Made by a program: the position numbers and the translations under genes. A DNA stretch of 12,801 bases, from positions 1 to 12,801 of the forward strand of contig UQXU01000050.1 of NCBI GenBank assembly GCA_900545085.1. Reading direction: 5' to 3'. Shown here piece after piece: positions 1 through 6,394 of this stretch (position 1 is the first letter of the stretch; the number at the start of each line of letters is the position of its first letter). The DNA comes from an uncultured Eubacteriales bacterium. Its GTDB lineage: Bacteria; Bacillota; Clostridia; Christensenellales; Christensenellaceae. The notes below the pieces were generated by a model that saw only the letters and a list, made by a program, of their open reading frames with translations, did not search any database and was not told where the DNA came from.

Positions 1-2
1 CT

Positions 3-122
3 CAGCAGATTTGTCCTGAAAACACTTCGCTTGAGGAAGAGGGCAGCGGCGTGAAAACCAAGATGATACACGCGAAATACATTAAATCGACACAAATTAT
101 ACGCTGTAACGACAAAAATTAA
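3..122 (+). CDS. Possible C-terminal tail of a gene entering from the left
   Basis: A reading frame is open from the window edge to a TAA at 120-122, giving 39 residues beginning QQICPENTSLEEEG and ending in a lysine- and asparagine-rich tail. Composition changes to strongly AT-rich DNA just after the stop, as expected at a gene end. A second frame (stop at about 52-54) would give a shorter basic tail, so the choice is uncertain. No domain is recognisable and no hairpin terminator follows. Confidence 0.25.
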   Translation, partial: QQICPENTSLEEEGSGVKTKMIHAKYIKSTQIIRCNDKN

Positions 123-193
123 ACACAATAATAATATATATTTAAATTACCAAAAGAAATCTGAATATTCGGTAAGCGGCAATATGGCGAGGG

Positions 194-217
194 AATACAT
201 AGTTTTACTAATGTATT
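194..217 (+). repeat. Inverted repeat just upstream of the secreted-protein ribosome binding site
   Basis: AATACAT (194-200) and ATGTATT (211-217) are perfect inverted copies separated by 10 nt. The right arm ends two bases before the GAAAGGAG ribosome binding site. It could be an operator or a 5'-UTR hairpin affecting access to that site. A weak promoter candidate (ACGACA 109-114, 17 nt, TAATAT 132-137) lies upstream. Function is inferred only from position. Confidence 0.35.
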
Positions 218-232
218 TGAAAGGAGATAACT

Positions 233-883
233 ATGAAAAACTTTAGGAAGATGTTGCTTGCAGTGCTGTCCGTTATGTTTGTTGTAAGTGCAGCAGGAGG
301 TGTATCGGCGCAAGAAATAACACTGGAGGAGCTTGTAGAGTCAAACGACAATATGCGGATATTGTCTGATGAAGATATACCCGAAGGTCAGATGTTTCTT
401 GAATTTGATACGGTGGAAGAATTTGAAGACTTTGTAAACGAGCTTGAGGAGCATTCCAAAAAAAGTACAGAAGAAGCAAGAGAACAGTACCAAAACGCAG
501 GGATCGCTTCGGCAATAGATATGACTGAAGATGTGGCTTTGCCGTATGCGAGTTCGACATTGACGGGAAGTCAGACAAAGTCGATATCCAGCATTAGCGG
601 TCACACCAGAGGCGGCAAGGCGTATGTAAAATATAAATATGTTATTGTCGATTCTGTCAAGAAGTTCAAATCGTTAAGCAATTTCTATGTGACTTACACA
701 GGCGATACCAGCTTTATAGATTTTGAACTTGTAGATTATACGTACAAGTTTATTGACAACGCAAGGACGCTGGCGATAACCTTCACCGGCAGAACAACTT
801 ACTATGTTGTAGTCGCCGGAAACAAGATAGAATATACGGATTTAAATGATAAATACGTGGAATTCTACGCATCTAATAGTTGA
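233..883 (+). CDS. Secreted protein of unknown function
   Basis: A 216-residue protein with a clear Sec signal peptide: basic start MKNFRK, a hydrophobic core at about residues 7-20, and a likely signal peptidase I site after VSA at residue 26. The mature part begins with an acidic, glutamate-rich region (about 27-100) that looks helical. It then turns to a tyrosine-, threonine- and valine-rich C-terminal half (about 110-216) with alternating patterns typical of beta strands. There is no lipobox, LPXTG anchor or membrane segment, so release to the medium or loose wall association is likely. GAAAGGAG six bases before the ATG fixes the start. It is monocistronic, with a terminator after it. I do not recognise the family; the base composition is more AT-rich than the ribosomal block downstream. 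Confidence 0.85.
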   Translation: MKNFRKMLLAVLSVMFVVSAAGGVSAQEITLEELVESNDNMRILSDEDIPEGQMFLEFDTVEEFEDFVNELEEHSKKSTEEAREQYQNAGIASAIDMTEDVALPYASSTLTGSQTKSISSISGHTRGGKAYVKYKYVIVDSVKKFKSLSNFYVTYTGDTSFIDFELVDYTYKFIDNARTLAITFTGRTTYYVVVAGNKIEYTDLNDKYVEFYASNS

Positions 884-942
884 TTTCTATGATTTTAAAG
901 CCGGCTCTATTATAGCAAGGTCGGTTTAAGTGAAGTAAGCCG

Positions 943-985
943 AGACAACCATCTTGAATATTATTTATAGGTGGTTGTCTTTTTT
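943..985 (+). terminator. Rho-independent terminator
   Basis: AGACAACCA (943-951) pairs perfectly with TGGTTGTCT (972-980). A 20-nt AT-rich loop lies between them and a T run (980-985) follows. It ends the secreted-protein transcript about 60 nt after its stop codon. Confidence 0.8.
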
Positions 986-1041
986 CAAAAATTGATTATT
1001 TTGATTTTTTGAAAAACAGTTAATACAGAAAGGAGGCAGGG

Positions 1042-1248
1042 ATGGATATTTTGTTTAGTGTTTTTGGGTATTTAATGGTCATAATTCAGAGCGGCTTAGT
1101 GATAGCGGCGATAGTATGCGTGATATGGCTTCTGGTTACAGTTGTGAAACTCAGAAAAAGAGTGACAGAGCTTGAGACGAAAGTATCCCGGCTTGAGGAG
1201 CGGACGAAACCAAATGGAGAAGAAAACGGCAACTCGACAGGTTTGTAA
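1042..1248 (+). CDS. Small single-pass membrane protein with coiled-coil tail
   Basis: A 68-residue protein. Residues about 5-35 are uniformly hydrophobic, forming one membrane segment. The following segment (KLRKRVTELETKVSRLEERT, about 37-56) has a clear leucine/valine heptad pattern, so a short cytoplasmic coiled coil is predicted, then a polar tail. The basic residues directly after the membrane segment suggest the tail is cytoplasmic. AAAGGAGG ends 5 nt before the ATG, a strong ribosome binding site. A terminator follows within 20 nt, so it is a single-gene unit. The family is not recognised. The architecture suits an oligomerising membrane scaffold, but no function can be assigned. Confidence 0.75.
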   Translation: MDILFSVFGYLMVIIQSGLVIAAIVCVIWLLVTVVKLRKRVTELETKVSRLEERTKPNGEENGNSTGL

Positions 1249-1262
1249 AACTGACGAGAGAA

Positions 1263-1293
1263 AACAGGTTCCACAGAGCGGAGCCTGTTTTTT
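1263..1293 (+). terminator. Rho-independent terminator
   Basis: AACAGGTTCC (1263-1272) pairs with GGAGCCTGTT (1280-1289) with one wobble pair, followed by a T run to 1293. It separates the small membrane-protein gene from the rpmG promoter. Confidence 0.85.
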
Positions 1294-1338
1294 CGATAAA
1301 AATCGACTGAAAAAGTGTGAATACCTGCGCCGCGGGAC

Positions 1339-1367
1339 TTGACATAGGCAGATATTGATGATAGAAT
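1339..1367 (+). promoter_or_regulatory. Promoter of the rpmG-secE-nusG-rplK-rplA operon
   Basis: TTGACA (1339-1344), a 17-nt spacer, then TAGAAT (1362-1367): a near-consensus housekeeping (sigma-A) promoter. It sits about 75 nt before the rpmG start and after the preceding terminator. No other promoter is evident before rplJ, so it probably drives five genes. Confidence 0.85.
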
Positions 1368-1439
1368 TGTAAATGGCTGACACTAAGCCGCTTTTTAATG
1401 TACAGAAAAAATGCTAATAAAAAGCTGGAGGATAAAAAT

Positions 1440-1589
1440 ATGAGAGTGAAGGTTACATTGGCTTGTCAAGAATGCAAGCAGAGAAACTACAACACAATGA
1501 AGAACAAAAAGAACGATCCAGACAGACTGGAGATGAACAAGTACTGCCGTTTCTGCAAAAAGCACACAGCTCACAAAGAGACTAAGTAA
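1440..1589 (+). CDS. rpmG: 50S ribosomal protein L33, zinc-ribbon form
   Basis: A 49-residue basic protein of the large ribosomal subunit. Four cysteines in CxxC pairs (C9/C12 and C36/C39) mark the zinc-binding form of L33. The sequence ends [13 protein letters not shown], typical of the family. The ATG at 1440 is chosen over an in-frame ATG at 1398 because GGAGG lies about 8 nt upstream of it and the resulting length matches bacterial L33. It is the first gene of the operon, 22 nt before secE, the usual Bacillota order. A tRNA-Trp gene that often sits between rpmG and secE in relatives is absent. Confidence 0.95.
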   Translation: MRVKVTLACQECKQRNYNTMKNKKNDPDRLEMNKYCRFCKKHTAHKETK

Positions 1590-1611
1590 TCCACGTAAAG
1601 GATAAAGCAAC

Positions 1612-1881
1612 ATGGCAAAGACAACTCTGCTAGGCAAGGATAAAGAAAAAAAGCTCAAAGAGCAAAAGAAAATTGCCAAGCAAAAAAATAAAAAGCCGCG
1701 CCGCTCTCCGATAAAATTCTTCAAGGATATATGGAGAGAAGTCAAAAAGGTCACATGGCCTACCCGCAAAGAGCTTTTCAGCTATACGGGTGCTATTCTG
1801 GTTTTTGTAATAGCTATAGGCGTAGTGCTTACACTCGTAGATTTAGGTTTGGGCGAGGTGCTCAAGCTGCTGATTAAATAA
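1612..1881 (+). CDS. secE: Preprotein translocase subunit SecE
   Basis: An 89-residue protein, essential subunit of the SecYEG protein-conducting channel in the plasma membrane. The first 35 residues are very lysine-rich and cytoplasmic. They are followed by the amphipathic family signature FKDIWREVKKVTWPTRKE (about 36-54) and one transmembrane helix (about 58-86). This is the single-membrane-segment form usual outside the enterobacteria, with a somewhat longer basic N-terminus. The ribosome binding site (AAAGGA) is modest. Position directly before nusG is the canonical arrangement. Confidence 0.95.
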   Translation: MAKTTLLGKDKEKKLKEQKKIAKQKNKKPRRSPIKFFKDIWREVKKVTWPTRKELFSYTGAILVFVIAIGVVLTLVDLGLGEVLKLLIK

Positions 1882-1918
1882 TTCGGCACGAAATCACTAA
1901 GGAAGGACGACATAGCGC

Positions 1919-2611
1919 GTGAATAATGACGAACTTAAAACGATCGACCTGGATATAACCGAAACGCAGGAGCCTGAAACAGAGACGAAAGACGACGGCT
2001 CTGCGGATGGTGAAGTCATAATCGAACATATTGACATCCCGGTGGAGGATAAGAAGAAGGTCGAGCGCGAGCAGAGCTTTAACAAGCAGGAGCGCACAGA
2101 CCGCCCTTACTGGTATGTCGTCTACACCTATTCCGGCTACGAGAACAAGGTAATGGACAATCTGCTCAAGACGGTGGACAATCACGGTCTGCACGACGTT
2201 ATCTATGACGTAAAAGTTCCCATGGAGGAAACAATAGAAGTCAAGAACGGAAAGCGCAAGCATGTGCAGAGGAAGCTCTTCCCCGGGTATGTAATGGTAA
2301 AAATGTACCTGACAGACGAATCATGGTATATAGTCCGCAATACGCGAGGCGTAACCGGATTTGTAGGTCCGGCGAGCAAGCCGATTCCTCTCTCGGATGA
2401 AGAAGTTCGCCAGATGGGAGTGGAGAATATTCCGATAAAGCTGGATATCGAGGTCGGCGAAAGCATCATAATTACGAGCGGACCTTTCGAAAGCTTCATA
2501 GGAGTGGTGGAGGACATCAACTTCGAGAAGCAGAAGCTGCACGTAAGCGTTTCTATGTTTGGCAGAGATACCAGCGTAGAGCTTGATTTTTCACAGGTCA
2601 AGCGAATCTAA
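1919..2611 (+). CDS. nusG: Transcription antitermination/termination factor NusG with N-terminal extension
   Basis: NusG binds elongating RNA polymerase and links it to termination factors or the ribosome. The NGN domain starts near residue 64 (YWYVVYTYSGYENKV) and includes RKLFPGYVMVKM (about 118-129). The KOW domain covers about 178-228 (VGESIIITSGPFESFIGVVE). The protein is 230 residues, against roughly 175-180 for usual NusG. The surplus is an acidic, probably disordered N-terminal region (about residues 1-62) rich in Glu, Asp and Thr. The GTG start at 1919 is supported by GGAAGGA 11 nt upstream. No ribosome binding site or start codon adjoins the NGN domain, so the extension appears genuine. 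It lies 37 nt after secE. Confidence 0.95.
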   Translation: MNNDELKTIDLDITETQEPETETKDDGSADGEVIIEHIDIPVEDKKKVEREQSFNKQERTDRPYWYVVYTYSGYENKVMDNLLKTVDNHGLHDVIYDVKVPMEETIEVKNGKRKHVQRKLFPGYVMVKMYLTDESWYIVRNTRGVTGFVGPASKPIPLSDEEVRQMGVENIPIKLDIEVGESIIITSGPFESFIGVVEDINFEKQKLHVSVSMFGRDTSVELDFSQVKRI

Positions 2612-2627
2612 TTTCAACAGATATTAA

Positions 2628-2656
2628 GTGGGAGGGGCAAGCCCCCCGTATACCAC
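2628..2656 (+). promoter_or_regulatory. L1-binding-site-like leader hairpin before rplK
   Basis: A 29-nt element opens with GTGGGAG and closes with ATACCAC. The outer GTGG/CCAC arms pair, and GGGG (2634-2637) pairs with CCCC (2642-2645) across a CAAG loop, leaving an asymmetric internal loop. The same ends occur in 23S rRNA at the L1 stalk (GGTGGGAG...ATACCACC in E. coli). L1 is known to repress its operon by binding an mRNA mimic of that site. The element ends 27 nt before the rplK start, with the AGGAGG site between. Confidence 0.75.
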
Positions 2657-2683
2657 GCATACACAATCAGGAGGTGTATCACA

Positions 2684-3109
2684 ATGGCAAAAAAAATCAC
2701 AGGCTATATCAAGCTGCAAATCCCCGCAGGCAAGGCGACTCCCGCCCCGCCCGTAGGTCCCGCGCTCGGTCAGCACGGCGTTAACATCATGGAGTTTGTA
2801 AAGCAGTTTAACGAGAAGACAGCCAAGCAGGTTGGTCTGGTCATCCCCGCGGTTATTACTGTTTATGCAGACCGTTCCTTCAGCTTCGTACTCAAAACGC
2901 CCCCGGCAGCGGTACTCATTAAGAAAGCTTGCAATATAGAAAGCGGCTCCGGCGTCCCGAACAAGACTAAGGTCGCAACTATCACAAAGGCGCAGATTCA
3001 GGAAATTGCTGAGACGAAGATGCCCGACCTCAATGCGGCTAGCTTGGAAGCAGCTATGAGCATGATCGAAGGCACAGCTCGCAGCATGGGCGTAACGGTA
3101 CAGGACTAA
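2684..3109 (+). CDS. rplK: 50S ribosomal protein L11
   Basis: A 141-residue protein, the usual L11 length. It binds the GTPase-associated region of 23S rRNA together with L10. The proline-rich N-terminal signature is present ([20 protein letters not shown], about residues 14-33), followed by the family motif [11 protein letters not shown]. The C-terminal RNA-binding domain includes [12 protein letters not shown], and the end [13 protein letters not shown] is typical. An AGGAGG site precedes the ATG. It lies downstream of nusG and shares its transcript. Expression is probably controlled by L1 through the leader element at 2628-2656. Confidence 0.97.
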   Translation: MAKKITGYIKLQIPAGKATPAPPVGPALGQHGVNIMEFVKQFNEKTAKQVGLVIPAVITVYADRSFSFVLKTPPAAVLIKKACNIESGSGVPNKTKVATITKAQIQEIAETKMPDLNAASLEAAMSMIEGTARSMGVTVQD

Positions 3110-3117
3110 GGAGAAAA

Positions 3118-3146
3118 GTGGGAGACTGACAAAGTCGACATACCAC
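3118..3146 (+). promoter_or_regulatory. Second L1-binding-site-like hairpin, abutting the rplA ribosome binding site
   Basis: A 29-nt element, the same length as the one before rplK, with the same GTGGGAG and ATACCAC ends. The inner stem differs: GACT (3124-3127) pairs with AGTC (3133-3136) across a GACAA loop. The stems differ in sequence while pairing is kept, which argues for a conserved RNA structure. CCAC ends at 3146 and the AGGAGG site begins three bases later, so L1 bound here would probably block initiation on its own gene. Confidence 0.75.
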
Positions 3147-3159
3147 CAGGAGGTTTTCA

Positions 3160-3858
3160 ATGAAAAGAGGCAAAAAGTATCAGGACAGCGTAAAGCTTTT
3201 CGATAAATCCACATTATATGATCCGGAGCAGGCTATAGACCTCGTACTTCAGTCTGCTAAGGCAAACTTCGACGAGACGATCGAGCTTTCCGTAAAGCTG
3301 GGCGTAGACCCTCGTCATGCTGATCAGCAGGTCAGAGGCGCAGTAGTTCTGCCGCACGGCACAGGCAAGAAGGTTCGCGTGCTCGTATTCGCAAAGGGCG
3401 ACAAGGCAAAGGAAGCTGAGGCGGCAGGCGCAGATTTTGTAGGCGCTGAGGAACTCGTTGCTAAGATCAAGGACGAGAACTGGTTTGAATTCGACGTATG
3501 CGTAGCTACACCCGACATGATGGGCGTCGTAGGCCGCATCGGTAGAATCCTCGGACCCAAGGGCCTCATGCCCAACCCGAAGTCCGGCACAGTAACTCAG
3601 GACATTACAAAAGCAATTGCAGATATCAAAGCAGGTAAGGTTGAATATCGCGTAGACAAGACGTCTATAGTTCATTGCCCCATCGGCAAGAAGAGCTTTG
3701 AGCCGGCTAAGCTCAATGAGAACTTGAAAGTGCTCATGGAAGCTATAATCAAGGCGAAGCCCGCTGCTGCTAAAGGTACATATCTCAAGAGCGTTGTAAT
3801 CGCTTCTACAATGGGCCCCGGAATAAAAGTAAACGGTCTCAAGTTTACTAACAACTAA
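3160..3858 (+). CDS. rplA: 50S ribosomal protein L1
   Basis: A 232-residue protein, normal L1 length. L1 forms the mobile stalk near the ribosomal exit site and, as free protein, represses its own operon. Family features are visible: [14 protein letters not shown] (about 46-59), VLPHGTGK, the [22 protein letters not shown] signature (about 121-142), and the GKVEYRVDK segment. A strong AGGAGG site sits 7 nt before the ATG and is adjacent to an L1-site-like hairpin. It is the last gene of the first ribosomal transcript. No hairpin terminator is seen after it; a new promoter starts four bases after its stop codon. Confidence 0.97.
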   Translation: MKRGKKYQDSVKLFDKSTLYDPEQAIDLVLQSAKANFDETIELSVKLGVDPRHADQQVRGAVVLPHGTGKKVRVLVFAKGDKAKEAEAAGADFVGAEELVAKIKDENWFEFDVCVATPDMMGVVGRIGRILGPKGLMPNPKSGTVTQDITKAIADIKAGKVEYRVDKTSIVHCPIGKKSFEPAKLNENLKVLMEAIIKAKPAAAKGTYLKSVVIASTMGPGIKVNGLKFTNN

Positions 3859-3861
3859 TGC

Positions 3862-3891
3862 TTGACAGCGTATGCTGTTTTGTGGTAGAAT
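3862..3891 (+). promoter_or_regulatory. Promoter of rplJ-rplL
   Basis: TTGACA (3862-3867), an 18-nt spacer and TAGAAT (3886-3891) make a strong housekeeping promoter starting right after the rplA stop. It permits L10/L12 to be made separately from L11/L1. Its transcript would begin just before the L10 leader. Confidence 0.8.
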
Positions 3892-3918
3892 ATATAGGCT
3901 TAATTGAATAACGGCTAA

Positions 3919-4018
3919 CCGCAGACAGCAGGTACAAAGATAAATCCTGCCGAGGTCAGGCAAAATATTGGAGATTTACCCGGTAGTCTGTCCATGCGGC
4001 TTGACGACCGGGTTTTTT
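3919..4018 (+). promoter_or_regulatory. Ribosomal protein L10 leader with attenuator
   Basis: This matches the known L10 leader class. GCAGG (3928-3932) pairs with CCTGC (3946-3950), followed by CGAGG, the L10-recognition stem. CCGCA plus GACAG (3919-3928) can pair with CTGTC (3988-3992) and TGCGG (3995-3999), a long helix with a CA bulge. That helix excludes an alternative terminator: ACCCGG plus TAGTC (3978-3988) pairing with GACGA plus CCGGGT (4003-4013), with one mismatch, followed by six Ts to 4018. From known leaders of this class, the L10-L12 complex binding the leader favours termination. This gives feedback control of rplJ-rplL. Confidence 0.9.
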
Positions 4019-4056
4019 ATAATCCGGTGCATTACGAACCGGAGGAGGTGAAATAC

Positions 4057-4590
4057 TTGAAGGACTATACACTCAAAAAGAAAGAGGCTGTCGTAGACTC
4101 TATCAAAGAGAAGCTCGAGGCGTCTCAGAGCGTGGTGCTCATCGACTACAGAGGTCTTACTGTAGCTGAGGTAACAGAGCTGAGAAACCAGATGAGAGAG
4201 GCCGGCGTTGAATATCAGGTTCTGAAGAACACGATGATCAAGCGTGCTGCTGAGAAAGCAGGCATAGAAGGTCTGGATCCGATCCTGGAAGGCCCGACGG
4301 CAGTTGCATTCGGTATAAACGATCCCGTAGCTCCTGCGAAGATTCTGACGAAGTTCGCTAAGGATACGAAGAAGATCACGATCAAGGGCGGTGTACTCGC
4401 AGGCAATGCTATAGATGTAGCAGCTGTTGAGAATCTGGCGAAGCTCCCCAGCAAGGAAGAGCTCATCGCGAAGATGCTCGGAAGCCTCAACGCTCCTATC
4501 ACAGGTCTGGTTATGGTTCTCTCTGGCGTTACGAGCAAGTTCGTTCGCACGCTCGAGGCTATAAGAGTCCAGAAAGAAGAACAGCAGTAA
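4057..4590 (+). CDS. rplJ: 50S ribosomal protein L10
   Basis: L10 forms the base of the ribosomal stalk, carries the L7/L12 dimers and acts as autogenous repressor. The protein is 177 residues from a TTG start at 4057 (reading MKDYTLKKKEAV). GGAGGAGG ends 8 nt upstream, and the length fits the family. An in-frame ATG at 3994 lies inside the attenuator and would add 21 unrelated residues, so it is not used. Family hallmarks are the VLIDYRGLTVAEVTELR segment and YQVLKNTMIKRA. The C-terminal helix, which binds L12, runs through about residues 135-170. Stop codon to rplL is 60 nt. Confidence 0.95.
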   Translation: MKDYTLKKKEAVVDSIKEKLEASQSVVLIDYRGLTVAEVTELRNQMREAGVEYQVLKNTMIKRAAEKAGIEGLDPILEGPTAVAFGINDPVAPAKILTKFAKDTKKITIKGGVLAGNAIDVAAVENLAKLPSKEELIAKMLGSLNAPITGLVMVLSGVTSKFVRTLEAIRVQKEEQQ

Positions 4591-4650
4591 TGCGCTGCTG
4601 TGCATGATATAAAACAAGACAAAAACACAATTTCGGAGGATATAATAACA

Positions 4651-5025
4651 ATGGATAAGGCACAGATTATTGAAGCTATTGAGCAGATGAACGTACTCGA
4701 GCTGGCTGAGCTCGTTAAAGAACTGGAAGAGAAATTCGGCGTAAGCGCGGCAGCTCCCGTAGCTGTTGCAGCTGCTCCTGCTGCTGGCGGCGAAGCTGCT
4801 GCTGCTGAGGAGAAGACAGAGTTCGACGTAATCCTGAAGGCTGCTGGCGCAGAGAAGATCAAGGTTATCAAGGTTGTTCGTGAGCAGACAGGTCTCGGCC
4901 TGAAGGAAGCTAAGGCTCTCGTTGACGGCGCTCCCGCTCCTATCAAGGAAGGCGTTTCCAAGGAAGATGCTGAGAAGATCGAAGCAGCTCTGAAGGAAGT
5001 TGGCGCTGACGTAGAGGTTAAATAA
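4651..5025 (+). CDS. rplL: 50S ribosomal protein L7/L12
   Basis: A 124-residue acidic stalk protein that recruits translational GTPases. The N-terminal dimerisation domain (about 1-32, including [19 protein letters not shown]) is followed by an alanine/proline-rich flexible hinge (about 33-55). The globular C-terminal domain (about 58-124) includes [22 protein letters not shown]. The ATG at 4651 is chosen because CGGAGGA lies about 11 nt upstream and the family N-terminus follows. An upstream in-frame ATG at 4600 is not supported. The usual next gene, rpoB, is missing; a terminator follows instead. Confidence 0.97.
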   Translation: MDKAQIIEAIEQMNVLELAELVKELEEKFGVSAAAPVAVAAAPAAGGEAAAAEEKTEFDVILKAAGAEKIKVIKVVREQTGLGLKEAKALVDGAPAPIKEGVSKEDAEKIEAALKEVGADVEVK

Positions 5026-5048
5026 TTTAACTGTTCAAGATTAACAAG

Positions 5049-5079
5049 GCACGTGTCCGTAAAGGACTCGTGCTTTTTT
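5049..5079 (+). terminator. Terminator of rplJ-rplL
   Basis: GCACGTGTCC (5049-5058) pairs with GGACTCGTGC (5064-5073) with one mismatch, followed by six Ts (5074-5079). It closes the ribosomal block 24 nt after the rplL stop. Confidence 0.88.
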
Positions 5080-5092
5080 ATTATTATATAGC

Positions 5093-5122
5093 AAAAGAAA
5101 AGGCAGGCTATTTAAGCCTGCC
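5093..5122 (-). terminator. Terminator of the SDR/epimerase-like gene
   Basis: Read on the minus strand, GGCAGGCT (5122-5115) pairs perfectly with AGCCTGCC (5109-5102), then a TTTTCTTTT tract (5101-5093). It lies about 80 nt after that gene's stop, back to back with the rplL terminator. Confidence 0.82.
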
Positions 5123-5201
5123 GGATGCGCACATTTATTCTGTAGGTATTGAGAAATGTCAAACAAGGGAAATATGCGCAAACAACATGTATTTATGCGA
5201 A

Positions 5202-6224
5202 TCATGCGGTGTGCTTTCTAAGTTTTCCTACTTTGATAAGCCAGGATACTTCGTCAGAAATTGTATCTTCAAAAGGTCTGGGCTTATAATCAAGCTCTTT
5301 TTCAGCTTTTTTGCTGGAGAAGCGATTATTTCTGATCATGTTATATAAACAAAATTTCAGCGCAGCAAGAGTCTTTTCTTTTTCCGGACCGTCGGGGAGC
5401 TTTGCGCCTGTCGCAGCGAGCAAAGTGTCGGCAGGCAGAATGCTCTCTACCAATGGCGCAGAGCTGTATTTGCTGATAAGCTCAAACATGCGCTCCATAG
5501 AAACCATTTCATTGCCGAGAATGTATCCTTCGCCATTTCTGCCTTTATCTGCGCATGCGACTACGGCTGCGGCTAAATCGCGCACGTCTACAGAGTTGAA
5601 AGAACCTTCTACACCGACGGGCATTTTTCCGCTGCAATACTCCAGAATGAAGTTGGCTACAAAACCGAAGGAGTAATCGAAGGGACCGCATATGCCTGTA
5701 GGATATATTATCGACGCGTTGAGATTGCGGTTCTTTACAGCGTCGAGTACGCTCATTGTGGCGAGAGCTTTTGTCTTGCTGTAATAACCTATGACAGCGT
5801 CAGGCCGGAAATTCTCGGGTTCAGATATTGTCTGACCGTGAGGCAGCTCGGGGATAGCGCCGGTAGAGCTGACGTACACGAGCTTTTCTGCTTCATTTTC
5901 GAGGCACAAGTCTATGATGTTTGAAGTGCCGGCAACATTTACGTCGAATACCTTCCGGCTGGGCTCGGGCGAAAGTGCAACTATGCTGGCGCAGTGTATC
6001 ACGACGGCTTTCTTTTCTGCGGGAATGGCAAAGAAATCTCGCAGACTGTCCTTGTTTGTTATGTCTCCGAAGAATACCTCGGCCCCATCGGGAATATATC
6101 GAGCGGCAGGGTCGTTCGGGAGCGCCAGCGTGCGCACGTGATCTCCGCGCTTGATTAATGTGCGGCATACGTTTCCGCCTAAAAAGCCCGCTCCGCCTGT
6201 GACTAAATATATTGTATTGTTCAT
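5202..6224 (-). CDS. NAD(P)-dependent epimerase/dehydratase-family protein (extended SDR)
   Basis: A 340-residue cytosolic oxidoreductase-like protein. Residues 9-16 (TGGAGFLG) are the glycine-rich Rossmann dinucleotide-binding motif. The catalytic pair is Y148 and K152 in YYSKTK, with SST at 119-121 supplying the serine/threonine. VIHCAS (75-80) and YPTGICGP are also typical of extended SDRs. The overall pattern resembles the dihydroflavonol-4-reductase-like/sugar-nucleotide branch of the family; the substrate cannot be told from sequence. AAAGGAG precedes the ATG by 11 nt. It is a single-gene unit converging on rplL, with its own terminator and a large AT-rich palindrome upstream that may be an operator. 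Confidence 0.88.
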   Translation of the reverse strand: MNNTIYLVTGGAGFLGGNVCRTLIKRGDHVRTLALPNDPAARYIPDGAEVFFGDITNKDSLRDFFAIPAEKKAVVIHCASIVALSPEPSRKVFDVNVAGTSNIIDLCLENEAEKLVYVSSTGAIPELPHGQTISEPENFRPDAVIGYYSKTKALATMSVLDAVKNRNLNASIIYPTGICGPFDYSFGFVANFILEYCSGKMPVGVEGSFNSVDVRDLAAAVVACADKGRNGEGYILGNEMVSMERMFELISKYSSAPLVESILPADTLLAATGAKLPDGPEKEKTLAALKFCLYNMIRNNRFSSKKAEKELDYKPRPFEDTISDEVSWLIKVGKLRKHTA

Positions 6225-6260
6225 AATAAAAACTCCTTTTCTTTGTTATATTAAACAAAT

Positions 6261-6292
6261 AATTAATCATTGTTGCTAACAACTGATTAATT
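6261..6292. repeat. AT-rich palindrome upstream of the SDR gene, probable operator
   Basis: AATTAATCATTGTT (6261-6274) and AACAA-C-TGATTAATT (6278-6292) form 14-nt inverted arms around GCT, with one extra C in the right arm. It lies 37-68 nt upstream of the SDR start codon. There is no T tract after it in either direction, so it is not a terminator. The symmetry suits a dimeric repressor or activator site. I could not place a convincing -35/-10 pair relative to it. Confidence 0.55.
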
Positions 6293-6356
6293 GACTATAG
6301 AATACAGGATGAATGTTAATATAGATTTTGAAACCTGTTGCTGAATTATTAATATC

Positions 6357-6379
6357 AAAAAAACGGCACATATGTGCCG
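6357..6379 (-). terminator. Terminator of the ALDH-ruvC-lipoprotein cluster
   Basis: On the minus strand CGGCACATATGTGCCG (6379-6364) is a perfect 16-nt palindrome, followed directly by seven Ts (6363-6357). It lies 15 nt after the lipoprotein stop codon. Confidence 0.9.
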
Positions 6380-6394
6380 CCTTGTCGGTTTGGT

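Noticed and set aside
980..1016. AT-rich inverted repeat (TTTTTCAAAAA / TTTTTTGAAAAA) before the small membrane-protein gene
   Set aside because: It overlaps the T tract of the preceding terminator and is low-complexity A/T sequence, so the symmetry may be chance. No promoter could be aligned to it.
1590..1611. Looked for the tRNA-Trp gene often found between rpmG and secE
   Set aside because: The gap is only 22 nt and holds no tRNA; none is seen elsewhere in the window.
3994..4056. An in-frame upstream ATG extending rplJ by 21 codons
   Set aside because: It lies inside the L10 attenuator, has no ribosome binding site, and the encoded residues do not resemble L10. The TTG at 4057 has GGAGGAGG at good spacing.
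4740..4815. Repetitive GCT/GCA-rich tract as a possible DNA repeat
   Set aside because: It encodes the alanine-rich hinge of L7/L12, a normal feature of that protein.
3214..4961. Long minus-strand open frames (3214-3963, 3976-4617, 4215-4961) opposite rplA, rplJ and rplL
   Set aside because: They mirror the codon bias of ribosomal protein genes on the plus strand and have no ribosome binding site or family resemblance.
5123..5201. Two ATGCGCA copies between the convergent terminators
   Set aside because: The copies are short and lie downstream of both genes. Nothing supports a functional element there.
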